A stretch of 64,000 bases of DNA from Microbacterium jejuense (GCF_019511665.1 NZ_JAEUAW010000008.1:122893-186892); one strand, 5' to 3'. Positions 38,739 through 47,879 are shown, counted from the stretch's first letter. A program made the numbers and translations. The notes: generated by a model from the sequence alone, not told the origin.

Positions 38739-38819
38739 CCCGGTCGTTGAGCGAGGAGCGAAGCGACGAGACGAAAAGCGTTGCGACGTTTCGTCGCTTC
38801 GCTCGGCTCAACGACCGGG
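38739..38819. repeat. Inverted pair of REP-like elements (type A) between prpB and prpC
   Basis: CCCGGTCGTTGAGC... on the left and ...GCTCAACGACCGGG on the right form a long imperfect hairpin around a GCGTTGCGACG centre. The right arm encodes the last codons and the stop of prpB (CCC GGT CGT TGA, read on the minus strand). It may tune mRNA stability or polarity within the operon. Confidence 0.7.
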
Positions 38820-39710
38820 CACGGTGAAGTTGAAGACGCTGGTGTCGAAGTGGTTGTACTGCTCGTAGTCGATCAGGTCGTAGAGGTCGGCGCGATGCTG
38901 CATCTCGCCGAGCTTCGACGTGAGGTGGCCGTCCTCGACGAGCGTATCGAGAGCGCGGGATGCCGCACCCATCGCGATCCGCAGCAGCGAGACCGGCCAG
39001 ATGACGATGTTGACGCCGACGTCGCGCAGCTGGTCGACGCTGAAGAGTTCGGACTTGCCGAACTCGGTCATATTGGCGAGGATCGGCACGTCCACGGCCT
39101 TGCGCACCGCCTCGAACTCGTCGAGCGTGCGCATGGCCTCGGGGAAGATCGCGTCGGCCCCCGCATCCACGAGCGCCTGCGCACGCCGGATGGCGGCATC
39201 CAATCCCTCCACGGCACGGATGTCGGTGCGGGCCATGATGAGGAAGTCCGGGTCGCGCCGCGCGTCGGCCGCGGCGCGGATGCGCTTGATCGCGGTGTCT
39301 TCGTCGACGACGGCCTTGCCGTCGAGGTGGCCGCAGCGCTTGGGGTTGATCTGGTCCTCGATGTGCGTGCCGGCGATCCCGGCGTCTTCGAGGGTCTGGA
39401 TCGTGCGGGCGACGTTCATCGGCTCGCCGAAGCCGGTGTCGGCGTCGATGATCGCCGGCAGGTCGGTCATGCGCGCGATCTGCTGACCGCGCGCGGCGAC
39501 CTCGGTGAGCGTGGTGAGCCCGATGTCGGGCAGCCCCAGGTCGGCCGACAGCACGGCGCCCGAGATGTAGACGCCCTCGAAGCCCTTGCGCTCGATGAGC
39601 CGGGCCGACAGCGGGTTGAACGCGCCCGGGAAGCGCAGCAGCTCGCCGCTCGCGAGACGCTCGCGGAACAGCCGCCGCTTCTCGTGCGCGGGCACGGTGG
39701 AGTACAGCAT
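38808..39710 (-). CDS. prpB: 2-methylisocitrate lyase
   Basis: This 300-residue lyase of the PEP mutase/isocitrate lyase superfamily splits 2-methylisocitrate into pyruvate and succinate. The signature KRCGH (C126 catalytic) lies at residues 124-128, with DADTGFGEP for metal binding upstream. The start MLYSTVPAHEKRR at 39710 follows GAGGAGCC. The last residues (VPGR) and the stop lie inside a REP-like repeat, so the native C-terminus may have been trimmed or replaced. It is part of gntR-prpD-prpB-prpC. Confidence 0.94.
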   Translation of the reverse strand: MLYSTVPAHEKRRLFRERLASGELLRFPGAFNPLSARLIERKGFEGVYISGAVLSADLGLPDIGLTTLTEVAARGQQIARMTDLPAIIDADTGFGEPMNVARTIQTLEDAGIAGTHIEDQINPKRCGHLDGKAVVDEDTAIKRIRAAADARRDPDFLIMARTDIRAVEGLDAAIRRAQALVDAGADAIFPEAMRTLDEFEAVRKAVDVPILANMTEFGKSELFSVDQLRDVGVNIVIWPVSLLRIAMGAASRALDTLVEDGHLTSKLGEMQHRADLYDLIDYEQYNHFDTSVFNFTVPGR

Positions 39711-39733
39711 CAGAGGCTCCTCGTCGGCTCGGG

Positions 39734-39773
39734 GCGTTTCGTCTCGCTCGTTCCTCGCTCGCTCAACGACCGG
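39734..39773. repeat. REP-like element (type A) between prpD and prpB
   Basis: GCGTTTCGTCTCGCTCG, TTC, CTCGCTCGCTCAACGACCGG: the cleanest copy of the element in the window, 8 nt beyond the prpD stop and 24 nt before the prpB start. Confidence 0.75.
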
Positions 39774-39780
39774 CTGATCA

Positions 39781-41301
39781 TCAGAACAGCCCCTTCGGCG
39801 CCGGTGCGCCGGCAAGCACGCCGAAGTCGGCGACGATCGTCAGTTGCTGCACCTCTTCGGCGCTGAGGTCGGGAAGGCGCTGCGCGAGGTCGAGGAATCG
39901 CTCGATCTCGTCGGCGGCGAGCACGGGCTCGGCGAGCAGCCGGAACTTGCGCACGTAGTCCTCGCGAGCGAACGGCCGCGCGCCGAGCGGGTGGGCGTCG
40001 GCCACCGCGATCTCGTCCTCGATCACGGTGCCGTCCTTCAGCGTGATCACCGCGCGGCCGCCGAACGCCTTCTCGTTCGGGTCGTCGGAGTGGTAGCGGC
40101 GCGTCCACTCCGGGTCCTCGGCGGTCGTGATCCTGTGCCACAGCTCGACCGTGTCGGGCCGGCCGGCGCGCGACGGCAGGTACGAGTCGACGTGGTGCCA
40201 GCCGCCGTCCTGCAGGGCGACGGCGAAGATGTACGGGATCGAGTGGTCGAGCGTCTCGCGCGAGGCGAGCGGGTCGTACTTCTGCGGATCGTTCGCGCCC
40301 GAGCCGATGACGTAGTGCGTGTGGTGCGACGTGTGCAGCACGATCGACTCGACGTCGGCGGGGTCGAAGGATGCCTCGTTGTGCAGCCTGCGGGCCAGGT
40401 CGATCCACGCCTGCGCCTGGTACTCGGCCGAGTGCTCCTTCGTGTACGAGTCGAGGATGCCGCGCTTGGGCTCGCCGGCGGCGGGCAGCGGCACCTCGTA
40501 CGACGCATCGGGGCCGTCGAGCAGCCACGCGATGACGCCGTCCTCGCCTTCGTAGATCGGGGACGGAGACGTCTCGCCCCGCATCGCCCGGTCGACGGCC
40601 TCGACCGCCATCTTGCCGGCGAAGGCCGGGGCGTGCGCCTTCCACGTCGAGATCTCGCCCTTGCGGGACTGCCGCGTGGCCGTAGTGGTGTGCAGCGCCT
40701 GCCCGATGGCCTGGTAGATCGTCTCGACGTCGAGGCCGAGCAGCGTCCCGATGCCGGCGGCGGCCGACGGGCCGAGGTGGGCGACGTGGTCGATCTTGTG
40801 CTTGTGCAGGCTGATGGCCCGCACGAGGTCGATCTGGATCTCGTATCCGGTCGCGAGGCCGCGGACCAGGGCATGTCCGTCCGCGCCCACATGCTGGGCG
40901 ACCGCGAGGATCGGCGGGATGTTGTCGCCCGGGTGCGAGTACTCGGCCGCCAGGAACGTGTCGTGGTAGTCCAGCTCGCGCACCGCGACGCCGTTCGCCC
41001 ACGCCGCCCACTCGGGGCTCGTCCTGCGGTCCAGCGCGCAGCCGAACACGGTCGCGCCCGTGCCGCCCACCGACACGGCGTGGTCGAGCGCCTGCTGACG
41101 CGCGGCGCTGACGGGTGCGCGGGTGAGGGATGCCGCGGCCACCGCCGCGTTGTCGATGACGCGGTTGATGATCATGTCGACGACGTCGGCGTCGACCTCG
41201 ACGGGATCGGCGGCGATCTCGGCGAGGTGCCAGGCGAGCTGCCCCTCGCGGGCCAGGTTCTCGTCGCTGCGGTGCACGCGGAGATGGTGGGTGACGGTCA
41301 T
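39781..41301 (-). CDS. prpD: 2-methylcitrate dehydratase
   Basis: This 506-residue PrpD of the MmgE/PrpD family dehydrates 2-methylcitrate to 2-methyl-cis-aconitate. Recognisable segments are [34 protein letters not shown] near the N-terminus, [23 protein letters not shown] and the C-terminal [24 protein letters not shown]. The length is normal. ATG 41301 overlaps the gntR stop (ATGA), so regulator and enzyme are translationally coupled. Confidence 0.94.
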   Translation of the reverse strand: MTVTHHLRVHRSDENLAREGQLAWHLAEIAADPVEVDADVVDMIINRVIDNAAVAAASLTRAPVSAARQQALDHAVSVGGTGATVFGCALDRRTSPEWAAWANGVAVRELDYHDTFLAAEYSHPGDNIPPILAVAQHVGADGHALVRGLATGYEIQIDLVRAISLHKHKIDHVAHLGPSAAAGIGTLLGLDVETIYQAIGQALHTTTATRQSRKGEISTWKAHAPAFAGKMAVEAVDRAMRGETSPSPIYEGEDGVIAWLLDGPDASYEVPLPAAGEPKRGILDSYTKEHSAEYQAQAWIDLARRLHNEASFDPADVESIVLHTSHHTHYVIGSGANDPQKYDPLASRETLDHSIPYIFAVALQDGGWHHVDSYLPSRAGRPDTVELWHRITTAEDPEWTRRYHSDDPNEKAFGGRAVITLKDGTVIEDEIAVADAHPLGARPFAREDYVRKFRLLAEPVLAADEIERFLDLAQRLPDLSAEEVQQLTIVADFGVLAGAPAPKGLF

Positions 41302-41969
41302 GACGCGCCTTTCCGGTCGAGTTCGAGGGCGCCGAGGATGCTCTCGAGCGCGTTGTGCAGATGGACGTGGGTGGCGTGGGCGGCCAGGTCGGCGTCGCGC
41401 GCCGCGATGGCCGCCGCGATGAGACGGTGTTCCGAGACGGATGCCGCCAGCCGGGCCGGATTGTCGCGCGCGAGCCTGCGCACCCGGACGAGGTGCGTGC
41501 GCACCGTGCGCAGCGCGGCGGTGAGGTAGTCGTTGGCGACCGCCGCGTCGAGCATCGCGTCGAAGCGCGCGATGAGCCCGTAGTACCCGTCGGCGCCGTG
41601 GGCGGTGCCGAGATCGACGCGCGCGAAGTCGTGGGCCAGGGCGGCGAAGGCCGCGGCATCCCCCCGCTCAGCGGCGAGACGGGCGGCCGATTCCTCGAGC
41701 GCCCGGCGCACCTCGAAGATCTCGCGGATGTCACCGGCGTCGATCGCGGTGACCACGGTGACACGCGGCGACTGCTGCGCGACGAGCCCATCGGCGGCGA
41801 GACGCCCCAGCGCCTCGCGCAGCGGCGTGCGCGAGACTCCGAGGCGCGCCGCCTGATCGACCTCGCCGAGGACGGTGCCGGGGCCCAGCACGCCGGACTG
41901 GATCTCGTCGAGGAGGGTCGCGTAGGCGCGGTCGCTGGCGCGCATGCGCATCACCTCCTCGTCCGACAT
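41298..41969 (-). CDS. GntR family (FCD subfamily) regulator of the prp operon
   Basis: The 223-residue protein has an N-terminal winged helix ([30 protein letters not shown], a textbook GntR signature) and an all-helical FCD ligand domain. The FCD domain probably senses a methylcitrate-pathway acid through its Asp/His residues. I chose MSDEEVMRM at 41969 over MYTLVR at 41987 because the latter would place a TGTATACA operator-like palindrome inside the gene. It heads the prp operon and should autoregulate it. Confidence 0.88.
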   Translation of the reverse strand: MSDEEVMRMRASDRAYATLLDEIQSGVLGPGTVLGEVDQAARLGVSRTPLREALGRLAADGLVAQQSPRVTVVTAIDAGDIREIFEVRRALEESAARLAAERGDAAAFAALAHDFARVDLGTAHGADGYYGLIARFDAMLDAAVANDYLTAALRTVRTHLVRVRRLARDNPARLAASVSEHRLIAAAIAARDADLAAHATHVHLHNALESILGALELDRKGAS

Positions 41970-41978
41970 CCTGACCAG

Positions 41979-42037
41979 TGTATACATAAACCAGCTGAGG
42001 GAGCCAGAGAGTCACCGTTCGACCACTCACCGTATAC
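41979..42037. promoter_or_regulatory. Two GTATAC operator-like sites upstream of gntR-prp
   Basis: TGTATACA (41979-41986, perfect palindrome) and GTATAC within CCGTATACAACG (42032-42037) have centres 52 bp apart. FCD-type GntR proteins often bind GTATAC-centred palindromes. They lie between divergent gntR-prp and the ABC exporter operon. Confidence 0.5.
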
Positions 42038-42073
42038 AACGCAAGCGCGCGCGTGAGGATAGCGTGAGGAATA

Positions 42074-42102
42074 TTCACAAATTTGTGAAACCGGCGTAGC
42101 GT
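42074..42102 (+). promoter_or_regulatory. Promoter with palindromic operator over the -35 box (ABC exporter operon)
   Basis: TTCACAAATTTGTGAA (42074-42089) is a perfect 16-bp palindrome. Its first six bases, TTCACA, match the -35 consensus at 5 of 6 positions. Exactly 17 bp later is TAGCGT (42097-42102), 7 nt before the ATG at 42110, giving a leaderless mRNA. The winged-helix regulator at the end of this operon is the likely repressor. Confidence 0.65.
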
Positions 42103-42109
42103 CGCGACC

Positions 42110-43063
42110 ATGTCCACAGTCATCCGCACCAGCGGCCTCACCAAGCACTACGGCCGCGTCCACGCCCTCGACGGTCTCGATCTGAGCGTCGACCAGGGCC
42201 AGATCCACGGGTTCCTCGGGCCCAACGGCGCCGGCAAGTCCACCACCATCCGCATCCTGCTCGGGCTCGCCCGCGCAACCGGCGGTGAGGCATCGGTGTT
42301 CGGCCAGGATCCGTGGAACGACAGCGTGGCGCTGCACCGCCGCATCGCCTACGTCCCGGGCGACGTCAGCGTGTGGCCCAACCTCTCGGGCGGCGAGGCC
42401 ATCGACTTCCTCTCGCGCCTGCGCGGAACCGGCAGGCGCGACGCCGCGTACCGCGCCGAGCGTCAGCGGCTCATGGAGGCGTTCCAGTTCGACCCGCGCA
42501 AGAAGGGACGCTCGTACTCGAAGGGCAACCGGCAGAAGGTCGCACTCATCGCCGCGTTCGCCGTGCCCGCCGACCTGTACATCCTCGACGAGCCGACGAG
42601 CGGCCTCGACCCGCTCATGGAGGTGATGTTCCGTCGCGAGATCGCGAGGGTGAGGGATGCCGGTGCCACGGTGCTGCTCTCCAGCCACATCCTCTCCGAG
42701 GTCGAGCAGCTGTGCGACCGGGTGTCGATCATCCGCGCCGGCCGCATCGTCGAGTCCGGCACGCTCGCCGAGCTGCGCCACCTCACGCGCACCGAGATCT
42801 CGTTCGAGGGGACGGACGCCGCGGCGGCCGCCGGCATCGCCGGCGCCCACGACGTCGTGGCCGAGGAGGGACGCGTGAAGTTCACGGTCGACAGCGACGC
42901 CGTGGCATCCACTCTCCCCGCCCTCGCCCAGCGCAACGCGGCGGGGCTGCGGATCGCGCCGCCCTCGCTCGAAGAGCTGTTCCTCCGTCACTACGGCGAC
43001 GAGCTCGCCTCCGACGAGGCCGCGCAGGACGCCGCGCACGAGACCGCGGGGGCGTCGCGATGA
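42110..43063 (+). CDS. ABC exporter ATP-binding protein
   Basis: This 317-residue ABC ATPase has Walker A GPNGAGKST, a Q-loop region (FGQDPWNDSVALHRRIAYVPGDVSVWPNLSGGE), signature SYSKGNRQKVALIAA (degenerate LSGGQ), Walker B LYILDEPTSGLDP and switch H in LSSHIL. The C-terminal extension is typical of multidrug/antibiotic exporters of the CcmA/DrrA group. It pairs with the permease that starts in a 4-nt overlap (ATGA). Confidence 0.92.
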   Translation: MSTVIRTSGLTKHYGRVHALDGLDLSVDQGQIHGFLGPNGAGKSTTIRILLGLARATGGEASVFGQDPWNDSVALHRRIAYVPGDVSVWPNLSGGEAIDFLSRLRGTGRRDAAYRAERQRLMEAFQFDPRKKGRSYSKGNRQKVALIAAFAVPADLYILDEPTSGLDPLMEVMFRREIARVRDAGATVLLSSHILSEVEQLCDRVSIIRAGRIVESGTLAELRHLTRTEISFEGTDAAAAAGIAGAHDVVAEEGRVKFTVDSDAVASTLPALAQRNAAGLRIAPPSLEELFLRHYGDELASDEAAQDAAHETAGASR

Positions 43064-44673
43064 CCGTTCCCGCGCTGCTGCGCCAGCGGCTGCGCCGCGA
43101 CTGGCTGCAGCTGACGCTGTGGATCCTGGGCACGGCGGCCCTCGCCGCGTCGGCGGTCAGCGGCGTCGAGCAGTCCTACGGCACACTGCAGGACCGGCAG
43201 GAGGTGCTCGTCGCGGTGATGGCGAACCCCGTCATCATGCTGTTCCGCGGCCTCCCGTCGGGCGCTGAGCGCGAAGCGTTCACGCTGTTCCTGATCCTGC
43301 CGTTCCTCGCGATGATGGCCGCGTTCATGTCGTCGTTCCTCGCGGTGCGGCACACGCGCGCCGAGGAGGAGCTCGGACGCGCCGAGCTCATCGCCGCGAC
43401 GCCGGCCGCCCGCACGGCGCCGACGATCGCGACGATCCTTCACGGCGTGCTGGCCGACGTCGTCCTGGCGGTGCTGGTGATCGCGGTCTATGCCGGCTCC
43501 GGCTTCGACCCCGCCGGCTCCGTCGTCGCGGGGGTGGCGGCGGGTTCCGTCGGCATCGTGTTCCTCGGGGTCGCCCTCGTCGCCGCACAGCTCATGCGCA
43601 CCTCGCGGGGCGCGAACTCGCTGTCGGTGTGGGTGCTGATCATCACGTTCCTGCTGTCGGGCATCGGCAACGCGCTCGGCACGCCGTCGGACGACCTGCA
43701 GCGCATCGAGAGCTCGTGGCTCACGTGGCTGTCGCCCTTCGGCTGGGCCGAGAACTCCCGTCCGTTCGCGGACGACGCATGGTGGCCGGTGCTGCTGTGC
43801 CTGGGCACCGGCGTGGTGCTCACGGCGCTCGCCCTGGTGCTGCAGCCGCTGCGCGACGTCGGCGAGAGCTTCATCGCGCAGCGTCCGGGACGCCTGTTCG
43901 CCCACGCGTCACTGTCGGCGCCGATCGGGCTCGTATGGCGCCTCAGCCGCGGCTCGCTCCTCGGCTGGTGCGTCGGCGGCCTGCTCACGGGCCTGCTCTC
44001 GACGAGCCTCGCCTCCGTGATCACCGACCTCGGCACCGACATCCCGGCGCTGCAGAACGTGCTGTCGGCGCTCTCCGACAACGGCAGCCTGGCGGCGGGC
44101 ATGGTCGTCATCTTCTTCTTGATCGTGGGGGTGCTGGCCGCGTGCGCCGCCGTGCAGACGGTCTCGCGAGCCCGCCAGGAAGAGACCCACGGCACCGCCG
44201 AGCTCGTCCTCGCCGAGCCCGTCGGACGCGTGCGGTGGCTGGGCGGCTACCTCGTCATCGCGTTCGCGGGAGTCCTCGGGGTGTGCGCATCCGGCCTGCT
44301 CGGCGCGTGGCTCGGCTCCCTCCGGAACGGCGATTCCGAGCTCGTGCGCGATGCGGTCCTGGCCGGCTTCGGGCAGGCGATCGCGGCATCCGTCTTCCTC
44401 GCGATCACCGCGTTCGTGTTCGTCGTCGCGCCGCGGGCGACGATCGCGCTGGCGTGGATCCTCGTGCTGGGCGGACTGACACTCGGCCTGTTCGGCGCGC
44501 TGTTCGGACTGCCGGATGCCGTCGTCAACCTCTCGCCGTTCACGTCGGCTCCGACGGTCGACGCCGGGGACCTCGACATGAAGGGCGGCTGGTGGCTGCT
44601 CGGGGCCGCGGTCGTGCTCACGGGCGGGGCGCTCGTGCTCATGCGGCGACGGCAGCTGGCCACGAACGGATAG
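43060..44673 (+). CDS. ABC exporter permease, double-length
   Basis: The 537-residue permease has about 12 membrane segments in two similar halves (first half to about residue 265; the second starts near SLLGWCVGGLLTGLLSTSL). Both halves carry the cytoplasmic coupling stretch RAEEELGRAELIAATPAAR or RARQEETHGTAELVLAEPVGRVRW, showing an internal duplication. It is an ABC-2 type exporter, probably for a drug, peptide or lipid; the substrate is unknown. It is coupled to the ATPase gene by an ATGA overlap. Confidence 0.9.
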   Translation: MTVPALLRQRLRRDWLQLTLWILGTAALAASAVSGVEQSYGTLQDRQEVLVAVMANPVIMLFRGLPSGAEREAFTLFLILPFLAMMAAFMSSFLAVRHTRAEEELGRAELIAATPAARTAPTIATILHGVLADVVLAVLVIAVYAGSGFDPAGSVVAGVAAGSVGIVFLGVALVAAQLMRTSRGANSLSVWVLIITFLLSGIGNALGTPSDDLQRIESSWLTWLSPFGWAENSRPFADDAWWPVLLCLGTGVVLTALALVLQPLRDVGESFIAQRPGRLFAHASLSAPIGLVWRLSRGSLLGWCVGGLLTGLLSTSLASVITDLGTDIPALQNVLSALSDNGSLAAGMVVIFFLIVGVLAACAAVQTVSRARQEETHGTAELVLAEPVGRVRWLGGYLVIAFAGVLGVCASGLLGAWLGSLRNGDSELVRDAVLAGFGQAIAASVFLAITAFVFVVAPRATIALAWILVLGGLTLGLFGALFGLPDAVVNLSPFTSAPTVDAGDLDMKGGWWLLGAAVVLTGGALVLMRRRQLATNG

Positions 44674-44693
44674 CCTCGACGGAGGGGGTGCGG

Positions 44694-45170
44694 ATGTCAG
44701 CGGAGCACGCGGGAGTCGAGGCGGCGGAGCAGTCCGCCGCGATGCTCGCTGCCGTGGGCATGCCCCGTATGCCGGCGCGCGTCATGATGGCGCTCGCCGG
44801 CGCCCCCGACGACGGCTACACCGCCGCCGACCTCGCCGAGCGACTCGGCGTGTCGGCGGCGGCCGTGTCGGGTGCCGTGCGCTACCTCGTGTCGCTGCGC
44901 CTGATCCACCGTCGATCGCGGCCCGGCGACCGCCGCGACCGGTACGACCTCACCGAGGACGCCTGGACCGGCATGATCGCCGCCAATGCGCCGCTGTACG
45001 CCAACCTCGCCGCCTATCTCGACCGGATCGCCGACGAGAATCCGGCGCCCGCCTCCGCCGCGAGGGCGCATGACATCGCCGACTTCCTGCGGTACCTCGC
45101 GGTGAGGATGCCGCAGCTCGCGGACGAGTGGCATGCCCAGCGCCACGGGTCCGAGGCCGAGCCGGCCTGA
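44694..45170 (+). CDS. Winged-helix (MarR/GbsR-like) regulator of the ABC exporter
   Basis: The 158-residue protein has a winged helix at about 25-95 (YTAADLAERLGVSAAAVSGAVRYLVSLRLIHRRSRPGDRRDRY) and a helical C-terminal dimerisation region (DIADFLRYLAVRMPQLADEW). Such GbsR-type proteins commonly end exporter operons and repress them. The ribosome binding site is GGAGGGGG, 21 nt after the permease stop. Its likely target is the palindrome at 42074-42089. Confidence 0.88.
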   Translation: MSAEHAGVEAAEQSAAMLAAVGMPRMPARVMMALAGAPDDGYTAADLAERLGVSAAAVSGAVRYLVSLRLIHRRSRPGDRRDRYDLTEDAWTGMIAANAPLYANLAAYLDRIADENPAPASAARAHDIADFLRYLAVRMPQLADEWHAQRHGSEAEPA

Positions 45171-45377
45171 GCCGTCCGGCGACGACAGCGGCCGCCGGCA
45201 TCCACCCGCCCTCCCCCGCTGCCGAAGACCGACGCTCCCGGTTCGTTCGCGCTGTCGAAACCGTCATTCGCTGTCGAACAAGTCAGGCGCGGTTGCCGAT
45301 TCCGACAGCGCGGAGCATCCCGAGTCCCTGCAGCCGCCTTCTCGGGGGAACGCGCCGGGACGGTCGCCGCGGGCCGG

Positions 45378-45383
45378 TAGCCT
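45378..45383 (+). promoter_or_regulatory. -10 box (TAGCCT), leaderless RNase H transcript
   Basis: TAGCCT lies 7 nt before the GTG at 45391. Upstream, the 220-nt gap holds direct repeats of CGCTGTCGAA at 45250-45259 and 45269-45278 and a related inverted word TTCCGACAGCG at 45300-45310, of unknown meaning. A half copy of the GGCATCCAC word is at about 45197. Confidence 0.45.
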
Positions 45384-45390
45384 TGCCCGA

Positions 45391-45921
45391 GTGACAGACG
45401 CGCCCCGCTACATCGTTGCCACCGACGGAGCCTGCAAGGGCAACCCCGGACCGACCGGCTGGGCGTGGGTCGGCGAGGACGGGCACTGGGCGGCCGGCGC
45501 GATCCCCGTGGGGACGAACAACATCGGCGAGCTGACCGGGCTGCTCAAGGCCATCGAGGACCACGCCGACGTCGCGAACCTCGTCGTGCAGGCCGACTCG
45601 AAGTACGCGATCGACACGTACACGAAGTGGATGGACGGTCACCGCCGCCGGGGCTGGAAGACCTCGACGGGCGCTCCGACCAAGAACGTCGACATCCTGG
45701 AGCAGCTGATCCGGGCGCGCGATGCCCGTCGGGCCGCCGGGCTCCCCGACGTCGTGCTCGAGCACGTGCGCGGCCACTCCGGCCACGTGCTCAACGCGTG
45801 GGCCGATGAGCGTGCGGTGCGGGCGTCCGAGCACGCGGCGAAGGGCGTCGCGAGCGCGTGGTCGTCGCTCGGCGCCCAGGACCGCATCGACGTGTCGGCG
45901 CGCCCGAAGAACGGGCGCTGA
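45391..45921 (+). CDS. rnhA: Ribonuclease HI
   Basis: This 176-residue type 1 RNase H degrades RNA in RNA:DNA hybrids. The four acidic active-site residues are visible: Asp in ATDGACKGNPG, Glu in NIGELTGLL, Asp in VQADSKYAID and Asp in NAWADERA, with the catalytic His loop at HVRGHSGHVLN. The C-terminus has an extra 25 residues. The GTG start at 45391 is set by the family N-terminus and a -10 box 7 nt upstream. It converges on a VOC gene 7 nt away. Confidence 0.93.
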   Translation: MTDAPRYIVATDGACKGNPGPTGWAWVGEDGHWAAGAIPVGTNNIGELTGLLKAIEDHADVANLVVQADSKYAIDTYTKWMDGHRRRGWKTSTGAPTKNVDILEQLIRARDARRAAGLPDVVLEHVRGHSGHVLNAWADERAVRASEHAAKGVASAWSSLGAQDRIDVSARPKNGR

Positions 45922-45928
45922 CCGCCGA

Positions 45929-46294
45929 TCAGCCCGCGTCGGTGCTGCCCTCGTACAGGCCGATGGCGTTGCCGTCGGGGTCTTCGATCACCGCCCACCA
46001 GCTGGTCGGCGAGATCTCGCTCTTCTCCATCAGCACCGTGCCGCCGGCGTCCTTCGCCTTCGCCACGGTCTCGTCGATGGAGTCGACCTCGACGTACGAG
46101 CGAGGCTGCGTGAAGCCGTCGTCGCGGGGAGCGAGTCCTCCGCCCGAGATCTTGTTGGGCGCCTGCCACATGGGATAGCCCTCGTAGCCGGGCACCTCGG
46201 CGATCTGCCAGCCGAAGAGGCCGGAGTAGAACGCGCCGGCCCTCTCGAAGTCGCTGACCGGGATGTCGATGTGGGTGATGTCGCCGTGAGCCAT
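45929..46294 (-). CDS. VOC (glyoxalase/bleomycin-resistance) family protein
   Basis: The 121-residue protein begins MAHGDITHIDIPVSDFERAGAFYSGLFGW and ends PDGNAIGLYEG, a standard VOC module with paired beta-alpha-beta-beta-beta units. The metal ligands are His in THIDI and Glu in GLYEG. The substrate is unknown. The ribosome binding site GAGAGGATCC precedes ATG 46294. Confidence 0.86.
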   Translation of the reverse strand: MAHGDITHIDIPVSDFERAGAFYSGLFGWQIAEVPGYEGYPMWQAPNKISGGGLAPRDDGFTQPRSYVEVDSIDETVAKAKDAGGTVLMEKSEISPTSWWAVIEDPDGNAIGLYEGSTDAG

Positions 46295-46375
46295 GGTGGA
46301 TCCTCTCGTGCGTCTCCGACCCGGTCAGTCTCCGCCTCACCCGGGAGTCGCACAAGGGAGCCCGTCGCGACGGCG

Positions 46376-46855
46376 TCAGGCCTCCGCGACGCGGCGCAGA
46401 TGGTCCTCCAGAGCATCGACGGCGGGGCGCTGACCCTTCACGAGGCGCTCTCGGGCAGCGTCCGGAGCCGTCCACTCGACGCGGTCCACCTCGGGGAACC
46501 GCACGGTGCGCCCGGACCGCGGCGGCCACTCGAGGTCGAACTCGCCGAACTCGAGGCCCTCGAGCGACAGATCCGTCCCGTCCGCGACGAACACCGTGAC
46601 GCGCTTTCCCGACGAGTAGGCGAACGTGCCGAGCTCCGCGTACGGCGGCTCCGGCGGGTCGATGCCGAGCTCTTCGCGGAACTCGCGCCTCGCGGCATCC
46701 AGGGCGTCCTCTTCTCCCTCGAGGAACTCGCCCTTCGGGACCGACCATGCACCGGCATCCTTGCTCGCCCAGAACGGCCCACCCATATGCGCGATGAGCA
46801 CCTCGAGGTCGGGAGAGAGCCGGTAGAGCAGGATGCCGGCGCTGGTCGTCACCAT
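46376..46855 (-). CDS. NUDIX hydrolase
   Basis: The 159-residue NUDIX protein has an intact box: GEFLEGEEDALDAARREFREELG, fitting GX5EX7REUXEEXGU. The N-terminus VTTSAGILLYRL followed by GGPFWASKDAGAWSVPKGE is characteristic of a group that hydrolyses nucleoside diphosphates linked to other groups. The substrate is not predictable. It starts 4 nt after the stop of the upstream aldo/keto reductase and is probably co-transcribed with it. Confidence 0.9.
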   Translation of the reverse strand: MVTTSAGILLYRLSPDLEVLIAHMGGPFWASKDAGAWSVPKGEFLEGEEDALDAARREFREELGIDPPEPPYAELGTFAYSSGKRVTVFVADGTDLSLEGLEFGEFDLEWPPRSGRTVRFPEVDRVEWTAPDAARERLVKGQRPAVDALEDHLRRVAEA

Positions 46856-46859
46856 GGCG

Positions 46860-47873
46860 TCAGACCAGTCGCGCCTTCGGCGACACCGTGTAGGTGTCTT
46901 CGGCGTCGCTGTAGACGACGTCGCCGAGCGCCGTGTCGATCGCGGCGAGCGTGTCGGCGTCGAGCACGACGCCCGAGGCCTTGACCGTCTCGGCCAGCTG
47001 CTCGGGACGGGATGCCCCGACCAGCGCCGACGCCACGTTCTTGTTCTGCAGCACCCACGCGATCGCGAGCTGCGGCATCGACAGTCCCGCCTGCTCGGCG
47101 ATGGGCTTCAGGCGCTGGACGGCCTCGAGCACCTCGTCGCGCAGGAACGACTTGATGAAGTTCGCACCGCTCTTCTCGTCGGTCGCGCGCGAGCCGTCGG
47201 GCAGGGGCTGGCCGGGCAGGTACTTGCCCGACAGCACGCCCTGCGCCATCGGGGACCACACGATCTGCGAGATGCCGAGCTCTTCGGACGCGGGCACGAC
47301 CTTGCCCTCGATGACGCGCCACAGCGCGGAGTACTGCGGCTGGTTCGAGATGAGCTGCACGCCGTAGCTCTTGGCGAGCGCGTGACCTTCGCGCAGCTGC
47401 TCGGCCGTCCACTCCGAGACGCCGATGTACAGCGCCTTGCCCTGGCGGACGACGTCGGCGAACGCCTGGAAGGTCTCTTCCAGCGGCGTCTCGTAGTCGA
47501 AGCGGTGGGCCTGGTACAGGTCGACGTAGTCGGTGCCGAGGCGCTTGAGCGACCCGTTGATCGACTCGAAGATGTGCTTGCGGCTGAGGCCGGTGTCGTT
47601 CGGTCCCTTGGGGCCTGTCGGGAAGTACACCTTCGTGAAGATCTCGAGCGACTCGCGCCGCTGGCCTTCGAGGGCCTTGCCGAGCACGACCTCGGCCGCG
47701 GTGTTGGCGTAGGTGTCGGCCGTGTCGAACGTGGTGATGCCGGCGTCGAGTGCTGCGTGGACGGTCGCGATCGCTGCGGAGTCGTCGACCTGCGAGCCGT
47801 GCGTGACCCAGTTGCCGTACGTGATCTCGCTGACCTTGAGACCGCTGTTTCCGAGATATCGGTAGTTGACCAT
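46860..47873 (-). CDS. Aldo/keto reductase (potassium-channel beta-subunit-like)
   Basis: The 337-residue NADPH-dependent reductase has a TIM barrel with the catalytic tetrad: Asp and Tyr in TTFDTADTYANTAAEVVLG, Lys in IFTKVYFP and His in YQAHRFDY. The N-terminus YRYLGNSGLKVSEITYG and the C-terminal cofactor loop VASALVGASRPEQLAETV match the KvBeta/YghZ group. The physiological carbonyl is unknown. A TAGCGT -10 box 6 nt upstream of ATG 47873 suggests a leaderless mRNA; that box lies in the arm of the neighbouring terminator hairpin. Confidence 0.92.
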   Translation of the reverse strand: MVNYRYLGNSGLKVSEITYGNWVTHGSQVDDSAAIATVHAALDAGITTFDTADTYANTAAEVVLGKALEGQRRESLEIFTKVYFPTGPKGPNDTGLSRKHIFESINGSLKRLGTDYVDLYQAHRFDYETPLEETFQAFADVVRQGKALYIGVSEWTAEQLREGHALAKSYGVQLISNQPQYSALWRVIEGKVVPASEELGISQIVWSPMAQGVLSGKYLPGQPLPDGSRATDEKSGANFIKSFLRDEVLEAVQRLKPIAEQAGLSMPQLAIAWVLQNKNVASALVGASRPEQLAETVKASGVVLDADTLAAIDTALGDVVYSDAEDTYTVSPKARLV

Positions 47874-47879
47874 GAGAAA

